Of a stretch of 64,000 nucleotides of DNA, positions 43,235 through 51,202 are shown piece by piece. Source of the DNA: Butyrivibrio sp. XPD2006. Its GTDB lineage: Bacteria; Bacillota; Clostridia; Lachnospirales; Lachnospiraceae. The position numbers and the translations under genes are program-made. The DNA lies in NCBI RefSeq assembly GCF_000420865.1, contig NZ_ATVT01000010.1, positions 95,523 through 159,522 on the forward strand. The letters run 5' to 3'. The notes beneath the pieces were generated by a model. It was not told the DNA's origin and ran no database searches. It worked only from the letters and a program-made list of their open reading frames with translations. Each line of letters opens with the position of its first letter. Position 1 is the stretch's first letter.

Positions 43235-43962
43235 ATGCATCATAACTTTCTTTTTGATTTGGATCAGACATTGCTGGATTTCCATGCATCTGAACATAAA
43301 GCACTCGGAATTGTACTGAAGGCTAATGGATTGTCTTTTTCAGAAAAGATATATCAAGCGTTTAAAGATTATAACAAAGCCCTTTGGCTGGAACTGGAAA
43401 AAGGAACCATCACAAGGCCGCAGCTCTTTACTAAAAGATTTCAATACATTTTTTCGCTGTGCGAAGGAGATGCGACGAACATTGATCCGCTGAAGATTAA
43501 CGATGAGTTTATCAGAACTATGTCTGTGAATGGCGTACTAATGGATGGCGCATTGGAATTTGTCAGAAGGGTAAAAGACAATATTCCGAATGCCAGAATC
43601 TTTATCGCTTCCAACGGTGCAACCATAAATGCCAATGGCGGATAGCTTCTACGGGGCTTGATAAGTATATAGATTATTTGTTTATCAGTGAAGATATGGG
43701 AGTAACAAAGCCGGATGCAGCATTTTTCGACATTTGCATGGAGAGAATCGCGGAACCAAGATCATCATGCATCATGATAGGAGATTCGCTTACTTCAGAT
43801 ATGCTGGGTGCAAAAAATGCTTCCATAGATTCCGTCTGGTTTATGCCTTCAGGGGACATTGAGAAATCTGTTACTGATTATGATATTGATTATGTGGCTG
43901 CCTCTTTTGACGAACTATTTTCGGTTCTTGAAAAGTGGTCCGCGATGGGAGGAAATGAATGA
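43235..43962 (+). pseudogene. HAD family hydrolase (YjjG-like), frameshifted
   Basis: The first frame (43235-43645) gives MHHNFLFDLDQTLLDFHASE with the DxD motif, and IFIASNG (motif II), then stops at TAG 43643. The HAD fold continues in the next frame: STGLDKYIDYLFISEDMGVT, KPDAAFF, IMIGDSLTSDMLGAKNA (motif IV). The loss of one base near 43637-43641 (GGCGGATA, where GGCCGGATA would keep the frame) explains it. Either a recent pseudogene or a sequencing error. YjjG-type enzymes are nucleotide phosphatases. Confidence 0.8.
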
Positions 43963-44540
43963 AAGTATTGCTGTTTTGTTGTAAGGGATTTGAAACTATG
44001 GAGTTTGCGCCATTTGTCGATGTGATGGGATGGGCAAGAAATGACCATGGCATGGAAGTTGAAGTGGTTACTGCAGGCTTTACTAAGACTGTTGTATCTA
44101 CGTTTGGAATCCCGGTTATTGTTGATAAGACCTATGATGAGATAGATATCTCCGAATACGATGCACTTGCAATTCCCGGTGGATTTGAAGAATTCGGATT
44201 TTACGAAGATGCATATGATGAACGTTTCTTAGATCTCATTCGAGAATTTGACAGTGCACATAAATATATAGCTTCTATCTGTGTTGGGGCGCTTCCGGTT
44301 GGAGCAAGTGGTGTGCTCAAGGGAAGGAAAGCTACAACATATCATCTGGGAGATGGCAGACGACAGAAACAGCTGGCTGAGTTTGGGGCAGAGGTAATAC
44401 CTGATCAGAGTGTTGTGATCGATCGGAACATAATAACAAGTTTTTGCCCCGAAACAGCTCCGCATGTTGCACTTGCCTTACTGGAAATGCTTGTAGGTAA
44501 GGAAAAGGCCGGGATTGTTGCCACTGCAATGGGATTTTAA
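43959..44540 (+). CDS. DJ-1/PfpI family protein
   Basis: A 193-residue DJ-1/ThiJ fold protein. SICVGALPVGASGVLKGRKA holds the nucleophile-elbow Cys (ASICVGA), preceded by ALAIPGGFEEFGFY. Family roles include deglycase-, chaperone- or amidase-like functions; unclear here. It is joined by an ATGA overlap to the HAD pseudogene. Confidence 0.87.
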   Translation: MKVLLFCCKGFETMEFAPFVDVMGWARNDHGMEVEVVTAGFTKTVVSTFGIPVIVDKTYDEIDISEYDALAIPGGFEEFGFYEDAYDERFLDLIREFDSAHKYIASICVGALPVGASGVLKGRKATTYHLGDGRRQKQLAEFGAEVIPDQSVVIDRNIITSFCPETAPHVALALLEMLVGKEKAGIVATAMGF

Positions 44541-44563
44541 AAGGGTAAAAAGGAGAGAGAATA

Positions 44564-45022
44564 ATGATTGTTGAGAGTATAGATCCAAATGAAAAACAGG
44601 CTATCGCAAGAAAAGTGCTGGAAGCTCTCACTGACTGGTTTGGGATAGAAGAGAGCAGAGAAGAATACATCTCGGGCAGTGCCGACTGGACTTTTTTTGC
44701 TGCGAAGGAAGAAGATGAGGCTATTGGATTCCTTGCTTTAAAAGAAACAGGAAAGGCCACTGTTGAACTGGCAGTTATGGGAGTTTTAAAAGAATATCAC
44801 AGGAGCGGAATAGGTCGGCAACTGGTAGAGAGGGCGAAAGAAACTGCCGGAGCGAAGGGATATGAGTTCATGCAGGTCAAGACTGTGAAGATGGGCATGT
44901 ATGAGGATTATGACAGGACAAATCTGTTTTACCAAAGCTGTGGATTCAAGGAGTTCGAAGTTTTCCCACTTCTTTGGGATGAGGCAAATCCCTGCCAGAT
45001 CTATGTGATGTCTTTGAATTGA
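44564..45022 (+). CDS. GNAT family N-acetyltransferase
   Basis: A 152-residue acetyltransferase with VMGVLKEYHRSGIGRQLVER (motif A) and RTNLFYQSCGFKEFEV (motif B). AGGAGAG precedes the ATG. Substrate unknown. Confidence 0.87.
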   Translation: MIVESIDPNEKQAIARKVLEALTDWFGIEESREEYISGSADWTFFAAKEEDEAIGFLALKETGKATVELAVMGVLKEYHRSGIGRQLVERAKETAGAKGYEFMQVKTVKMGMYEDYDRTNLFYQSCGFKEFEVFPLLWDEANPCQIYVMSLN

Positions 45023-45068
45023 CGCCCCGGAAAGTATTTCTGAATGAATATTGAAAAAGGGAATGAAA

Positions 45069-45701
45069 ATGAACACAAAGGAAATTGACAAAAAATACAG
45101 AGCTTATTCCAAATATTATAAGAATCTATTGGTAAATGAGGGAATAAAAGATGTTGACATGAGAATGTCGTCATATGAAAAGAGACTGAAAGACATGTAT
45201 GGGTCCAAAGAGTTTGAGGCTCACAATGTCTATCCTTCAACAAATGTTTCTTTTGTATACGCCGTTATAGCAATGTGTCTTGAGCTAAAGGAAGCCGGGT
45301 ACACGGACGAAAGAATCGTTCCTGCAGTTGAAAAATGCATGGAGGGCCGGTGGGATGCTTTTGTTAAGATACTCAAATTCATTGACCTTTTTCCATTCTG
45401 TTTTTCTGTCGTGCGCAAGTGGAACAAATCCGATCATGCAGACCGGATAAAAGATGGAAGCGTTACATATGATCACTTTGAACTGGGAAAAGAAAAAGTT
45501 GAATACTATATCAGCAAATGCATGTATGTAGAAATGTTTTCAAGTTACGGTATCAGGCCGCTTTGCAAGATATTCTGCAATACAGATCGGATAGCATACT
45601 CCGGATTAACGAGGCATGTGAAGTTTGTTCGCCATTCTGATTTGTCCGATGGGAATGCTTGTTTTGATGAAATAATAAAAAATGAGGGAAGGAATCAATG
45701 A
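45069..45701 (+). CDS. L-2-amino-thiazoline-4-carboxylate hydrolase-like protein
   Basis: A 210-residue helical protein ending in RHVKFVRHSDLSDGNACFDE, the signature of the ATC-hydrolase-like family common in Clostridia. The name comes from a Pseudomonas cysteine-pathway enzyme; most relatives are untested. ATG 45069 has AGGGA six bases before it. It overlaps the flavodoxin gene by four bases. Confidence 0.75.
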   Translation: MNTKEIDKKYRAYSKYYKNLLVNEGIKDVDMRMSSYEKRLKDMYGSKEFEAHNVYPSTNVSFVYAVIAMCLELKEAGYTDERIVPAVEKCMEGRWDAFVKILKFIDLFPFCFSVVRKWNKSDHADRIKDGSVTYDHFELGKEKVEYYISKCMYVEMFSSYGIRPLCKIFCNTDRIAYSGLTRHVKFVRHSDLSDGNACFDEIIKNEGRNQ

Positions 45702-46069
45702 AAACACTAATTATTTACACATCACAGACAGGGTTTACAAAGAGATACGCTCAGTGGCTTGCTGACAGAGTGGGCGGAGATCTTCTTGATCTTAAGGATG
45801 CGCTTCTTCATAATGCGCTCACTGACGCACAGAGAGAGTATATTAAGGTGTTTTACTGTCAGGGTGGAATGAGCTACGAAAAAATGAATGCGCCTACCAG
45901 GATCACTATGAAGATGTTTGTTTCTGCAGTCAGAAATAAAAAAGATGCAACTGAGGAACAAAAAGAAATGTTTGAAAGAATGGCTTCATCCTATGACATA
46001 TCAGATATCAAATATATAGAGCCTATTGCAGCCTATCTTGCAGGAATGGACGAGGAAAAAGCTGTATAA
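45698..46069 (+). CDS. Flavodoxin-domain protein with internal deletion
   Basis: A 123-residue protein. The FMN phosphate loop is intact (IIYTSQTGFTKRYAQWLAD) and the C-terminus fits the flavodoxin-domain family (REYIKVFYCQGGMSYEKMN, SYDISDIKYIEPIAAYL). Between them, after LLDLKDALLHN, about 50-55 residues that should contain the other two FMN loops are missing, with the frame kept. It is expected not to bind flavin normally and may be a decaying gene. Confidence 0.7.
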   Translation: MKTLIIYTSQTGFTKRYAQWLADRVGGDLLDLKDALLHNALTDAQREYIKVFYCQGGMSYEKMNAPTRITMKMFVSAVRNKKDATEEQKEMFERMASSYDISDIKYIEPIAAYLAGMDEEKAV

Positions 46070-46072
46070 AAC

Positions 46073-46096
46073 GCCAGTATAACCGACTTTAGGAGG
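46073..46096 (+). repeat. Gene-junction motif, copy 9
   Basis: GCCAGTATAACCGACTTTAG followed by GAGG: here the end of the motif supplies the next gene's ribosome site. One of the copies closest to consensus. Confidence 0.5.
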
Positions 46097-46101
46097 AATC
46101 G

Positions 46102-46641
46102 ATGAAAGCATTGATCATTAACTGCAGTCCGGTAAAAACAGGAGCCACAGCAGAAATCGCAAGTATTATCGAAAAGGAAATCTCCACTCGATATGATACA
46201 AAATGTATATGTATAGACGACTATTATTTTAAGTTCTGTAAAGGCTGCAGATCTTGCCACAGCACAGCGAAGTGTGTTATGGATGATGACATCCTAAAAA
46301 TCATGGATGCGTTTGATGATGCAGATATCATTGTTTCGGTATCTCCATCATACTGGGCAGATATCCCGGGGCAGTATAAAGCATTCATAGACAGATGCAC
46401 GCCATGGTGTGATACCCATGAACCGCATGCATCTATCAGGGAAGGCAAAAAGGGATATACGGTTGCTCTTAGAACAGGCCCCAGTATGCATGAGTGCGAC
46501 AGGATAATTCAGAGTATTGAGCATTTCTATGGACATTTACATATTGAATGTTCAGGCCATCTTGGACTTACTTCGATTGAGTATAAGGAGAATGTTGAGC
46601 CGAGGAAATCTGAAATAATTGATTTTTGTAAGAACATTTAA
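46102..46641 (+). CDS. NADPH-dependent FMN reductase-like flavoprotein
   Basis: A 179-residue flavodoxin-fold protein: IINCSPVKTGATAEIASII (FMN phosphate loop), FCKGCRSCHSTAKCVMDDD (four-cysteine stretch) and SVSPSYWADIPGQYKAFIDR (second FMN loop). Similar in type to the protein at 36383. Probably a flavin or quinone reductase. Confidence 0.87.
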   Translation: MKALIINCSPVKTGATAEIASIIEKEISTRYDTKCICIDDYYFKFCKGCRSCHSTAKCVMDDDILKIMDAFDDADIIVSVSPSYWADIPGQYKAFIDRCTPWCDTHEPHASIREGKKGYTVALRTGPSMHECDRIIQSIEHFYGHLHIECSGHLGLTSIEYKENVEPRKSEIIDFCKNI

Positions 46642-46665
46642 TTTCAGGATAATCGGCTAAGGGGG
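46641..46665 (+). repeat. Gene-junction motif, copy 10
   Basis: ATTTCAGGATAATCGGCTAA followed by GGGGG, directly after the preceding stop; near consensus. Confidence 0.5.
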
Positions 46666-46674
46666 AGAAAAGAA

Positions 46675-47196
46675 ATGTATATTGAAACAGATAGAACGAT
46701 TATAAGATCCATTCAGCGTGGCGATGAAAAAGCATATGCTGAAATGGCTAAGGATGGCAGTCTTTCCGAAATAGGATTTGATGAGAATTTTTCTGATTGG
46801 GCGGAGAACTGGATAAATGAGGCTGTTGAACTAACAGAAAAGGATGATCCGAGAGTCGATTATATACCGTGTACCATAATACTCAAGTCTTCAAGTAAAG
46901 TGATTGGAAACGTTGGATGTACGTATTATGAGGACACGGATAAAATTGGGATATGCTATTTTGTTGGGACCGCTTACCGAAGAAATGGATATGTCAGTGA
47001 GGCTGTGAATGAGTATATTTCATACTTCTTCAATCATTATGATGAGAGGGAGATAATAGCGACAATCAAGGATGCAAACGTACCATCTTGGAAGACGGCT
47101 GAAAAATGTGGATTTAAATTGATGGAAACTAAGATGTATAAGGACATCGATGACGAGAAAGAAGAACTATACAGATTCTACGTGGTAAAAAGATAA
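46675..47196 (+). CDS. GNAT family N-acetyltransferase (RimJ/RimL-like)
   Basis: A 173-residue acetyltransferase with GTAYRRNGYVSEAVNEYISY (motif A) and NVPSWKTAEKCGFKLMETK (motif B). AT-rich relative to the operons on the left. It lies between two junction-motif copies. Substrate unknown. Confidence 0.86.
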   Translation: MYIETDRTIIRSIQRGDEKAYAEMAKDGSLSEIGFDENFSDWAENWINEAVELTEKDDPRVDYIPCTIILKSSSKVIGNVGCTYYEDTDKIGICYFVGTAYRRNGYVSEAVNEYISYFFNHYDEREIIATIKDANVPSWKTAEKCGFKLMETKMYKDIDDEKEELYRFYVVKR

Positions 47197-47207
47197 TAGG
47201 GAAAATA

Positions 47208-47232
47208 TATTCCAGTAGAATCGACTAAAGGG
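47208..47232 (+). repeat. Gene-junction motif, copy 11
   Basis: TTCCAGTAGAATCGACTAAA followed by GGG; near consensus, between the GNAT and NUDIX genes. Confidence 0.5.
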
Positions 47233-47238
47233 ATTACC

Positions 47239-47691
47239 ATGGGGCATAGAACTGAAAAGGTAGAATTAACCGTCTTGTGCTTGATTCAGGACGGAAACAG
47301 AATACTATTGCAAAACAGAATTAAAGAAGATTGGAAGGGCTATACACTTCCGGGTGGTCATGTTGAGCCAGGGGAATCCTTTGTGGATGCCGTGAAGCGT
47401 GAGATGAAGGAAGAAACCGGACTTGATATCATCAATCCCAAATTGGCGGGAATAAAACAATTTCCTATAGATGATGGAAGATACATTGTTCTTTTGTTTA
47501 GGGCCGTAGAGTTTGCCGGTGAGGTGATTTCTTCAGAGGAAGGACAGATGGAATGGGTTGATAGGAGTAACCTTTCGGAGATAGAAACTGTAAATGACTT
47601 GGAACAGCTTATAGAAGTTATTATTAACCCGAAACTGACAGAGTTTCAGTATCTTGTTAATGAAGATGAATGGACGGCGTCAATAAAATAA
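47239..47691 (+). CDS. NUDIX hydrolase
   Basis: A 150-residue NUDIX protein with the box GHVEPGESFVDAVKREMKEE then TGLDI (GX5EX7REUXEEXGU fits). It would hydrolyse a nucleoside diphosphate linked to another moiety, such as an oxidised nucleotide. Flanked by junction-motif copies. Confidence 0.9.
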   Translation: MGHRTEKVELTVLCLIQDGNRILLQNRIKEDWKGYTLPGGHVEPGESFVDAVKREMKEETGLDIINPKLAGIKQFPIDDGRYIVLLFRAVEFAGEVISSEEGQMEWVDRSNLSEIETVNDLEQLIEVIINPKLTEFQYLVNEDEWTASIK

Positions 47692-47706
47692 AGCAAAGAA
47701 AAATTA

Positions 47707-47728
47707 TTTTTCAGTATAATTTACGATG
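47707..47728 (+). repeat. Gene-junction motif, copy 12
   Basis: TTTTCAGTATAATTTACGAT upstream of the nitroreductase gene. The TATAAT in this copy could also serve as a -10 box. Confidence 0.45.
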
Positions 47729-47764
47729 CCAAGTTATATCGAAAATCAATGGAGGATTACCCGG

Positions 47765-48292
47765 GTGAATGCAGTAGAAACAATAAATAAAAGGCACAGC
47801 TATAGAGGAAAGTATCTTTCAAAACAGGTTCCTAGAGAGGATTTAGTAAAAATACTGGAAGCGGGAATGGCTGCTCCATCTGGATGTAATAAGCAGACAA
47901 CCAGTTTTATAGCAGTTGATGATTCAGATATTTTACAGAAGATTAAGGAAGTAATCAATCCTCCGATATGTGAAACAGCACCAGCAATAATTGTGGTGTT
48001 GACGCAACGGATAAATGCATATCGGGATAGATGCTTTGCAGTGCAGGATTACTCTGCTGCAATTGAGAATATGCTACTTACGATTGTTGAGCTTGGATAT
48101 CAGAGTTGTTGGTATGAAGGCCATATTACAGATGAAGATAGAATATGTGACAAAATAGCTGATATTCTCTCAGTGCCGAAGGAATATGAAGTTGTATGTA
48201 TATTACCGGTAGGTGAGGCTGAAAGCGATCCTGCGATACCTAAGAAAAAAGGGTTTGAAGAAAGGGCATGGTTTAATACATTCAAAGGATGA
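47765..48292 (+). CDS. Nitroreductase family protein
   Basis: A 175-residue FMN-dependent nitroreductase: TINKRHSYRGKYLSKQVPRE, AGMAAPSGCNKQTTSFIAVD and YSAAIENMLLTIVELGYQSC. A GTG start at 47765, eight bases after GGAGG, gives a family-like N-terminus; the ATG at 47726 would add 13 residues and has no site. Physiological substrate unknown. Confidence 0.85.
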   Translation: MNAVETINKRHSYRGKYLSKQVPREDLVKILEAGMAAPSGCNKQTTSFIAVDDSDILQKIKEVINPPICETAPAIIVVLTQRINAYRDRCFAVQDYSAAIENMLLTIVELGYQSCWYEGHITDEDRICDKIADILSVPKEYEVVCILPVGEAESDPAIPKKKGFEERAWFNTFKG

Positions 48293-48301
48293 AAGTCTAT
48301 T

Positions 48302-49099
48302 ATGAGTCTAAACAAAAAAGTAATTACACTTGAAAATGCCTCAAAGGTATATGATGGTAAGTATGTGATAAATAATATTTCACATGAATTTGCCAAAGGA
48401 GAATCCATAGCATTATGTGGACATAATGGATGTGGCAAAAGTACAATGCTTAAGCTATTAGCTAGCATTGTTTCGTTAAGCTCTGGGAAAATAGTGTATC
48501 AAAAGAAACTTAAATTCGCTTATGTACCTGAAAAGTTTCCAGGTATGGAAATATCGATGATTGATTATCTTCAAGGCATTGCCAGGATAGAAAGAGTGGA
48601 TTTTTCGCTAGTGAATGAACTGATCAGTGAATTCTACTTGGAATCCATGATCAAAACAAGATTAAACAAACTATCAAAGGGAAGCCTTCAAAAAGTAGGA
48701 GTTATTCAGGCTATTCTTGCACCGTCGGATGTGATTTTTCTTGATGAACCTCTTTCAGGTCAGGATGCAGACTCTCAGAAACTGTTTATAACAAAAATGA
48801 ATGAATTGAGGAACAAGGGAGTTACGATCTTCATGGCTTGTCATGAGAAGATGCTGATAAATGAGTTGTCTGACAAGGTCTATACGATAGATAAAGGAAA
48901 ACTCATGGAAGTAAAGAACCCAGGAGAGTCACAATATTTGGTCTATGTTCGAAAATGCCCCAAGCTACAAGCTTGGCTTGGTATGAAAAGTAATGGTGAT
49001 AGGTATGGAATTACGGTAAAGGAAGCAGTGTTAAAGGAAATGGTGCTAAAACTATACGATGAGGGTTGGGAAATTGTTGGGATTGAGAAACTTGATTGA
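48302..49099 (+). CDS. ABC transporter ATP-binding protein
   Basis: A 265-residue ABC ATPase: Walker A GHNGCGKSTML, Walker B VIFLDEPLSGQD, His switch MACHEKM. The signature reads LSKGSLQK rather than LSGGQ. It overlaps the following membrane protein by 41 bases, forming a small two-gene exporter-like unit. AT-rich. Substrate unknown. Confidence 0.85.
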   Translation: MSLNKKVITLENASKVYDGKYVINNISHEFAKGESIALCGHNGCGKSTMLKLLASIVSLSSGKIVYQKKLKFAYVPEKFPGMEISMIDYLQGIARIERVDFSLVNELISEFYLESMIKTRLNKLSKGSLQKVGVIQAILAPSDVIFLDEPLSGQDADSQKLFITKMNELRNKGVTIFMACHEKMLINELSDKVYTIDKGKLMEVKNPGESQYLVYVRKCPKLQAWLGMKSNGDRYGITVKEAVLKEMVLKLYDEGWEIVGIEKLD

Positions 49100-49814
49100 A
49101 ATATATAGATTAAGGTTAAAAATGCTGAAGAAAAGCTCTACATTAACGATTCCTACAGTTGTCACTCTGATTTTTCTCGGAGTAATGTATTCTGTAGCAC
49201 CGCATGATATATGTAGTAGTTTTTTACTGTCTGCGCTTTTCATATACTTTATATGTCTGTTTCTGTCTATATACTTGAATGGTGGAGAGAATGATATATA
49301 TGAAGAAACGCTATTCCTGCATTGTTTGGACATTCATAGCTATTACTTTTCGCGCGAACTGTTATTAATTACATTGGATTTAAGCTATACACTTGTGCTG
49401 ACATTAGTGCCTACGATACTGTTTTTGATGGATAATGGCAGATTTACCAGGCAGATGGAACTTGCAGATATTGCATGTGGAGGGGGACATATTTTCATGT
49501 GTGGACTCGGGGGTATGATGACAGGAGATTTTTTTCACCCAAGAATTTTTAGAAAGAGAAGGGATGCGATAATAGGAGCAATAGCGATTTCCATACTTGC
49601 AGTCTCTAAGGAGGGACTTATTGATTGTTCATCAGCATTTAGTATTTTGAACTTTATACTCCCGCCTATCACTGATGGGCTCAAATCTGTGGGAAGCAAT
49701 AGTTATTTTGAACCAAGAGAGATGATGCTGATATGTATGCACGTGGCGGTTTATTGTTTACTAATTATGATAGTAAAAATAAAAATGTTAGAAAAGAAAA
49801 AGTTCAGATATTAG
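49059..49814 (+). CDS. Membrane protein, probable ABC permease partner
   Basis: A 251-residue protein with about six membrane helices; the sequence has no named motif, but the position right behind an ABC ATPase points to the permease role. ATG 49059 lies within the ATPase gene; TTG codons at 49074 and later are alternatives, and none has a good ribosome site. Confidence 0.6.
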   Translation: MRVGKLLGLRNLIEIYRLRLKMLKKSSTLTIPTVVTLIFLGVMYSVAPHDICSSFLLSALFIYFICLFLSIYLNGGENDIYEETLFLHCLDIHSYYFSRELLLITLDLSYTLVLTLVPTILFLMDNGRFTRQMELADIACGGGHIFMCGLGGMMTGDFFHPRIFRKRRDAIIGAIAISILAVSKEGLIDCSSAFSILNFILPPITDGLKSVGSNSYFEPREMMLICMHVAVYCLLIMIVKIKMLEKKKFRY

Positions 49815-49911
49815 TATGTAGATTGCTTTAACACAATTGATGATAAGTTGATAGTTGTTAAGATACATTTTATGTTAAAGAGTTCGATAACTTCAAGTTT
49901 GTCGGGATGAT

Positions 49912-50028
49912 GTGAACCACCATATATTTGAGGTGCGGTATAAGTATCGTGAGCTGGAAAAGAAAGATGGAAGCTATGTCATAACGGTTTATGGTGATGC
50001 ACCTTTCCCAGATAATATTCCAGTATAA
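49912..50028 (+). pseudogene. Gene remnant in the 49.8-50.2 kb gap
   Basis: A GTG-started 38-codon frame (VNHHIFEVRYKYRELEKKDG, SYVITVYGDAPFPDNIPV). It is preceded by a further open stretch (DNFKFVGMM) broken by TGA, so it looks like the end of a lost gene rather than a functional one. Its stop codon is part of a junction-motif copy. The rest of 49815-50105 shows no gene. Confidence 0.4.
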
Positions 50029-50037
50029 AATGCTTAC
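50015..50037 (+). repeat. Gene-junction motif, copy 13
   Basis: ATTCCAGTATAAAATGCTTA at the end of the gene remnant; the TAA in it is the remnant's stop. Confidence 0.4.
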
Positions 50038-50105
50038 AAATATCTTAACAATCTGTATATTTCTTGCATGATAATGCATATAATTGTGATATTATATTGG
50101 TTAGA

Positions 50106-50146
50106 GGCAAAGACGCTTTCAGAGATGATGGTGTCTTTGCCTTTTT
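50106..50146 (+). terminator. Hairpin with T run in front of the ppGpp synthetase gene
   Basis: GGCAAAGACGC (50106-50116) pairs with GTGTCTTTGCC (50131-50141) with one G-U pair, 14-base loop, then TTTTT. It lies only 38 bases before the start codon, so it could be an attenuator of this gene as well as a terminator for upstream transcripts. Confidence 0.6.
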
Positions 50147-50183
50147 CTGTTAGGTAAGATTTGTGAAAGGGAGGATCTGGGGA

Positions 50184-51173
50184 ATGATTACATTGAATGA
50201 TTACCTGTATTCAGGGGACACAGTCTTAAAGATTCTGCAGAGATATCACAATGATTTGAAAGAAGATGCTAAAAAGACACAAAATGGTATGGATATGATT
50301 CACTGTAATTTCCTTTTGCAGCTGATGGAACTTCTTGAACATAATGATTTCCTTACTTCTCAGTCCCAGCGACTCAGGGAATTTTACAAATATATGTCAA
50401 GTGAATACCCTTTTCTAGCGTTTACTTTTAAGGGAAGAATCAAATCGCTTATAAGAGCGGAACAGAAATTCAATGGAAACATAGTAGAACATGTATATGA
50501 TTACTATGAGAAAAACACTTCTTTCCCAAGTATCACAGAGCTTAAAAAGCAGATTGGTCCCATACGTGATCTTATTGCTTATCGCATAGTTATATCCATG
50601 CCTGTCTGTCACCTTAAGGATGGTGAAAAACGAGAGGAGATAGAACTTAAGTATCTCTACGAGATTGCCAATGCGCTTCCGGGGTTTCTGGAAGAGAAAG
50701 GCTTTACGGCAGAAATCTATGGAATACCAGGGAAAGAACCTTCTGAGATGATAACAGAATCATTAAGGCCATATTACAGGGACTATATAAAGAATCCTAG
50801 TCCCTATGGATATAAATCTCTTCACATTACCTTCTATGATAATCAGTCCAGGTCTTACCTTGAAGTGCAGATGCGTACCAAACAGATGGATGATTATGCT
50901 GAGATAGGACCGGCACATCACCTTGGATATGAGAAGAGACAGGATAAAGAGAGAAGCCGTAGGGATGCAGTACCTTCGGGGGAATGCACTTATTTTGATG
51001 AGGCTTATGAGAGGGGAATGCTGTTGCAGGGGCTTGATCTGGCCAAGGTTGATGTAAATATGTTTGGGGCGGTAAACAATCAACTTGTAAATGACGGATG
51101 TGGATTATACAGGGGAAGGCTTATCTTGCCATATGAGCATCTGTCAAGGTTTCAGAATGATATTATAGATTAA
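50184..51173 (+). CDS. RelA/SpoT-domain (p)ppGpp synthetase
   Basis: A 329-residue protein with a single synthetase domain in the middle: IGPIRDLIAYRIVISMP, NPSPYGYKSLHITFYDNQSR and YLEVQMRTKQMDDYAEIGPA (the ExQxRT-type motif). No HD hydrolase or TGS/ACT domains are present. It should make (p)ppGpp from GTP/GDP and ATP. The N-terminal ~110 residues are helical and unassigned. ATG 50184 is preferred (GGGAGG upstream) over GTG 50163. nadE follows after 29 bases. Confidence 0.85.
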   Translation: MITLNDYLYSGDTVLKILQRYHNDLKEDAKKTQNGMDMIHCNFLLQLMELLEHNDFLTSQSQRLREFYKYMSSEYPFLAFTFKGRIKSLIRAEQKFNGNIVEHVYDYYEKNTSFPSITELKKQIGPIRDLIAYRIVISMPVCHLKDGEKREEIELKYLYEIANALPGFLEEKGFTAEIYGIPGKEPSEMITESLRPYYRDYIKNPSPYGYKSLHITFYDNQSRSYLEVQMRTKQMDDYAEIGPAHHLGYEKRQDKERSRRDAVPSGECTYFDEAYERGMLLQGLDLAKVDVNMFGAVNNQLVNDGCGLYRGRLILPYEHLSRFQNDIID

Positions 51174-51202
51174 AATATGAAGGATATAAGGAAGATAGGG
51201 AA

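Noticed and set aside
22544..50037. Junction motif copies as a CRISPR array or classical integron attC sites.
   Set aside because: Spacing equals whole genes, not 30-40 bases, so not CRISPR. The copies lack the paired R/L boxes and GTTRRRY core of attC, and no integrase is in the window.
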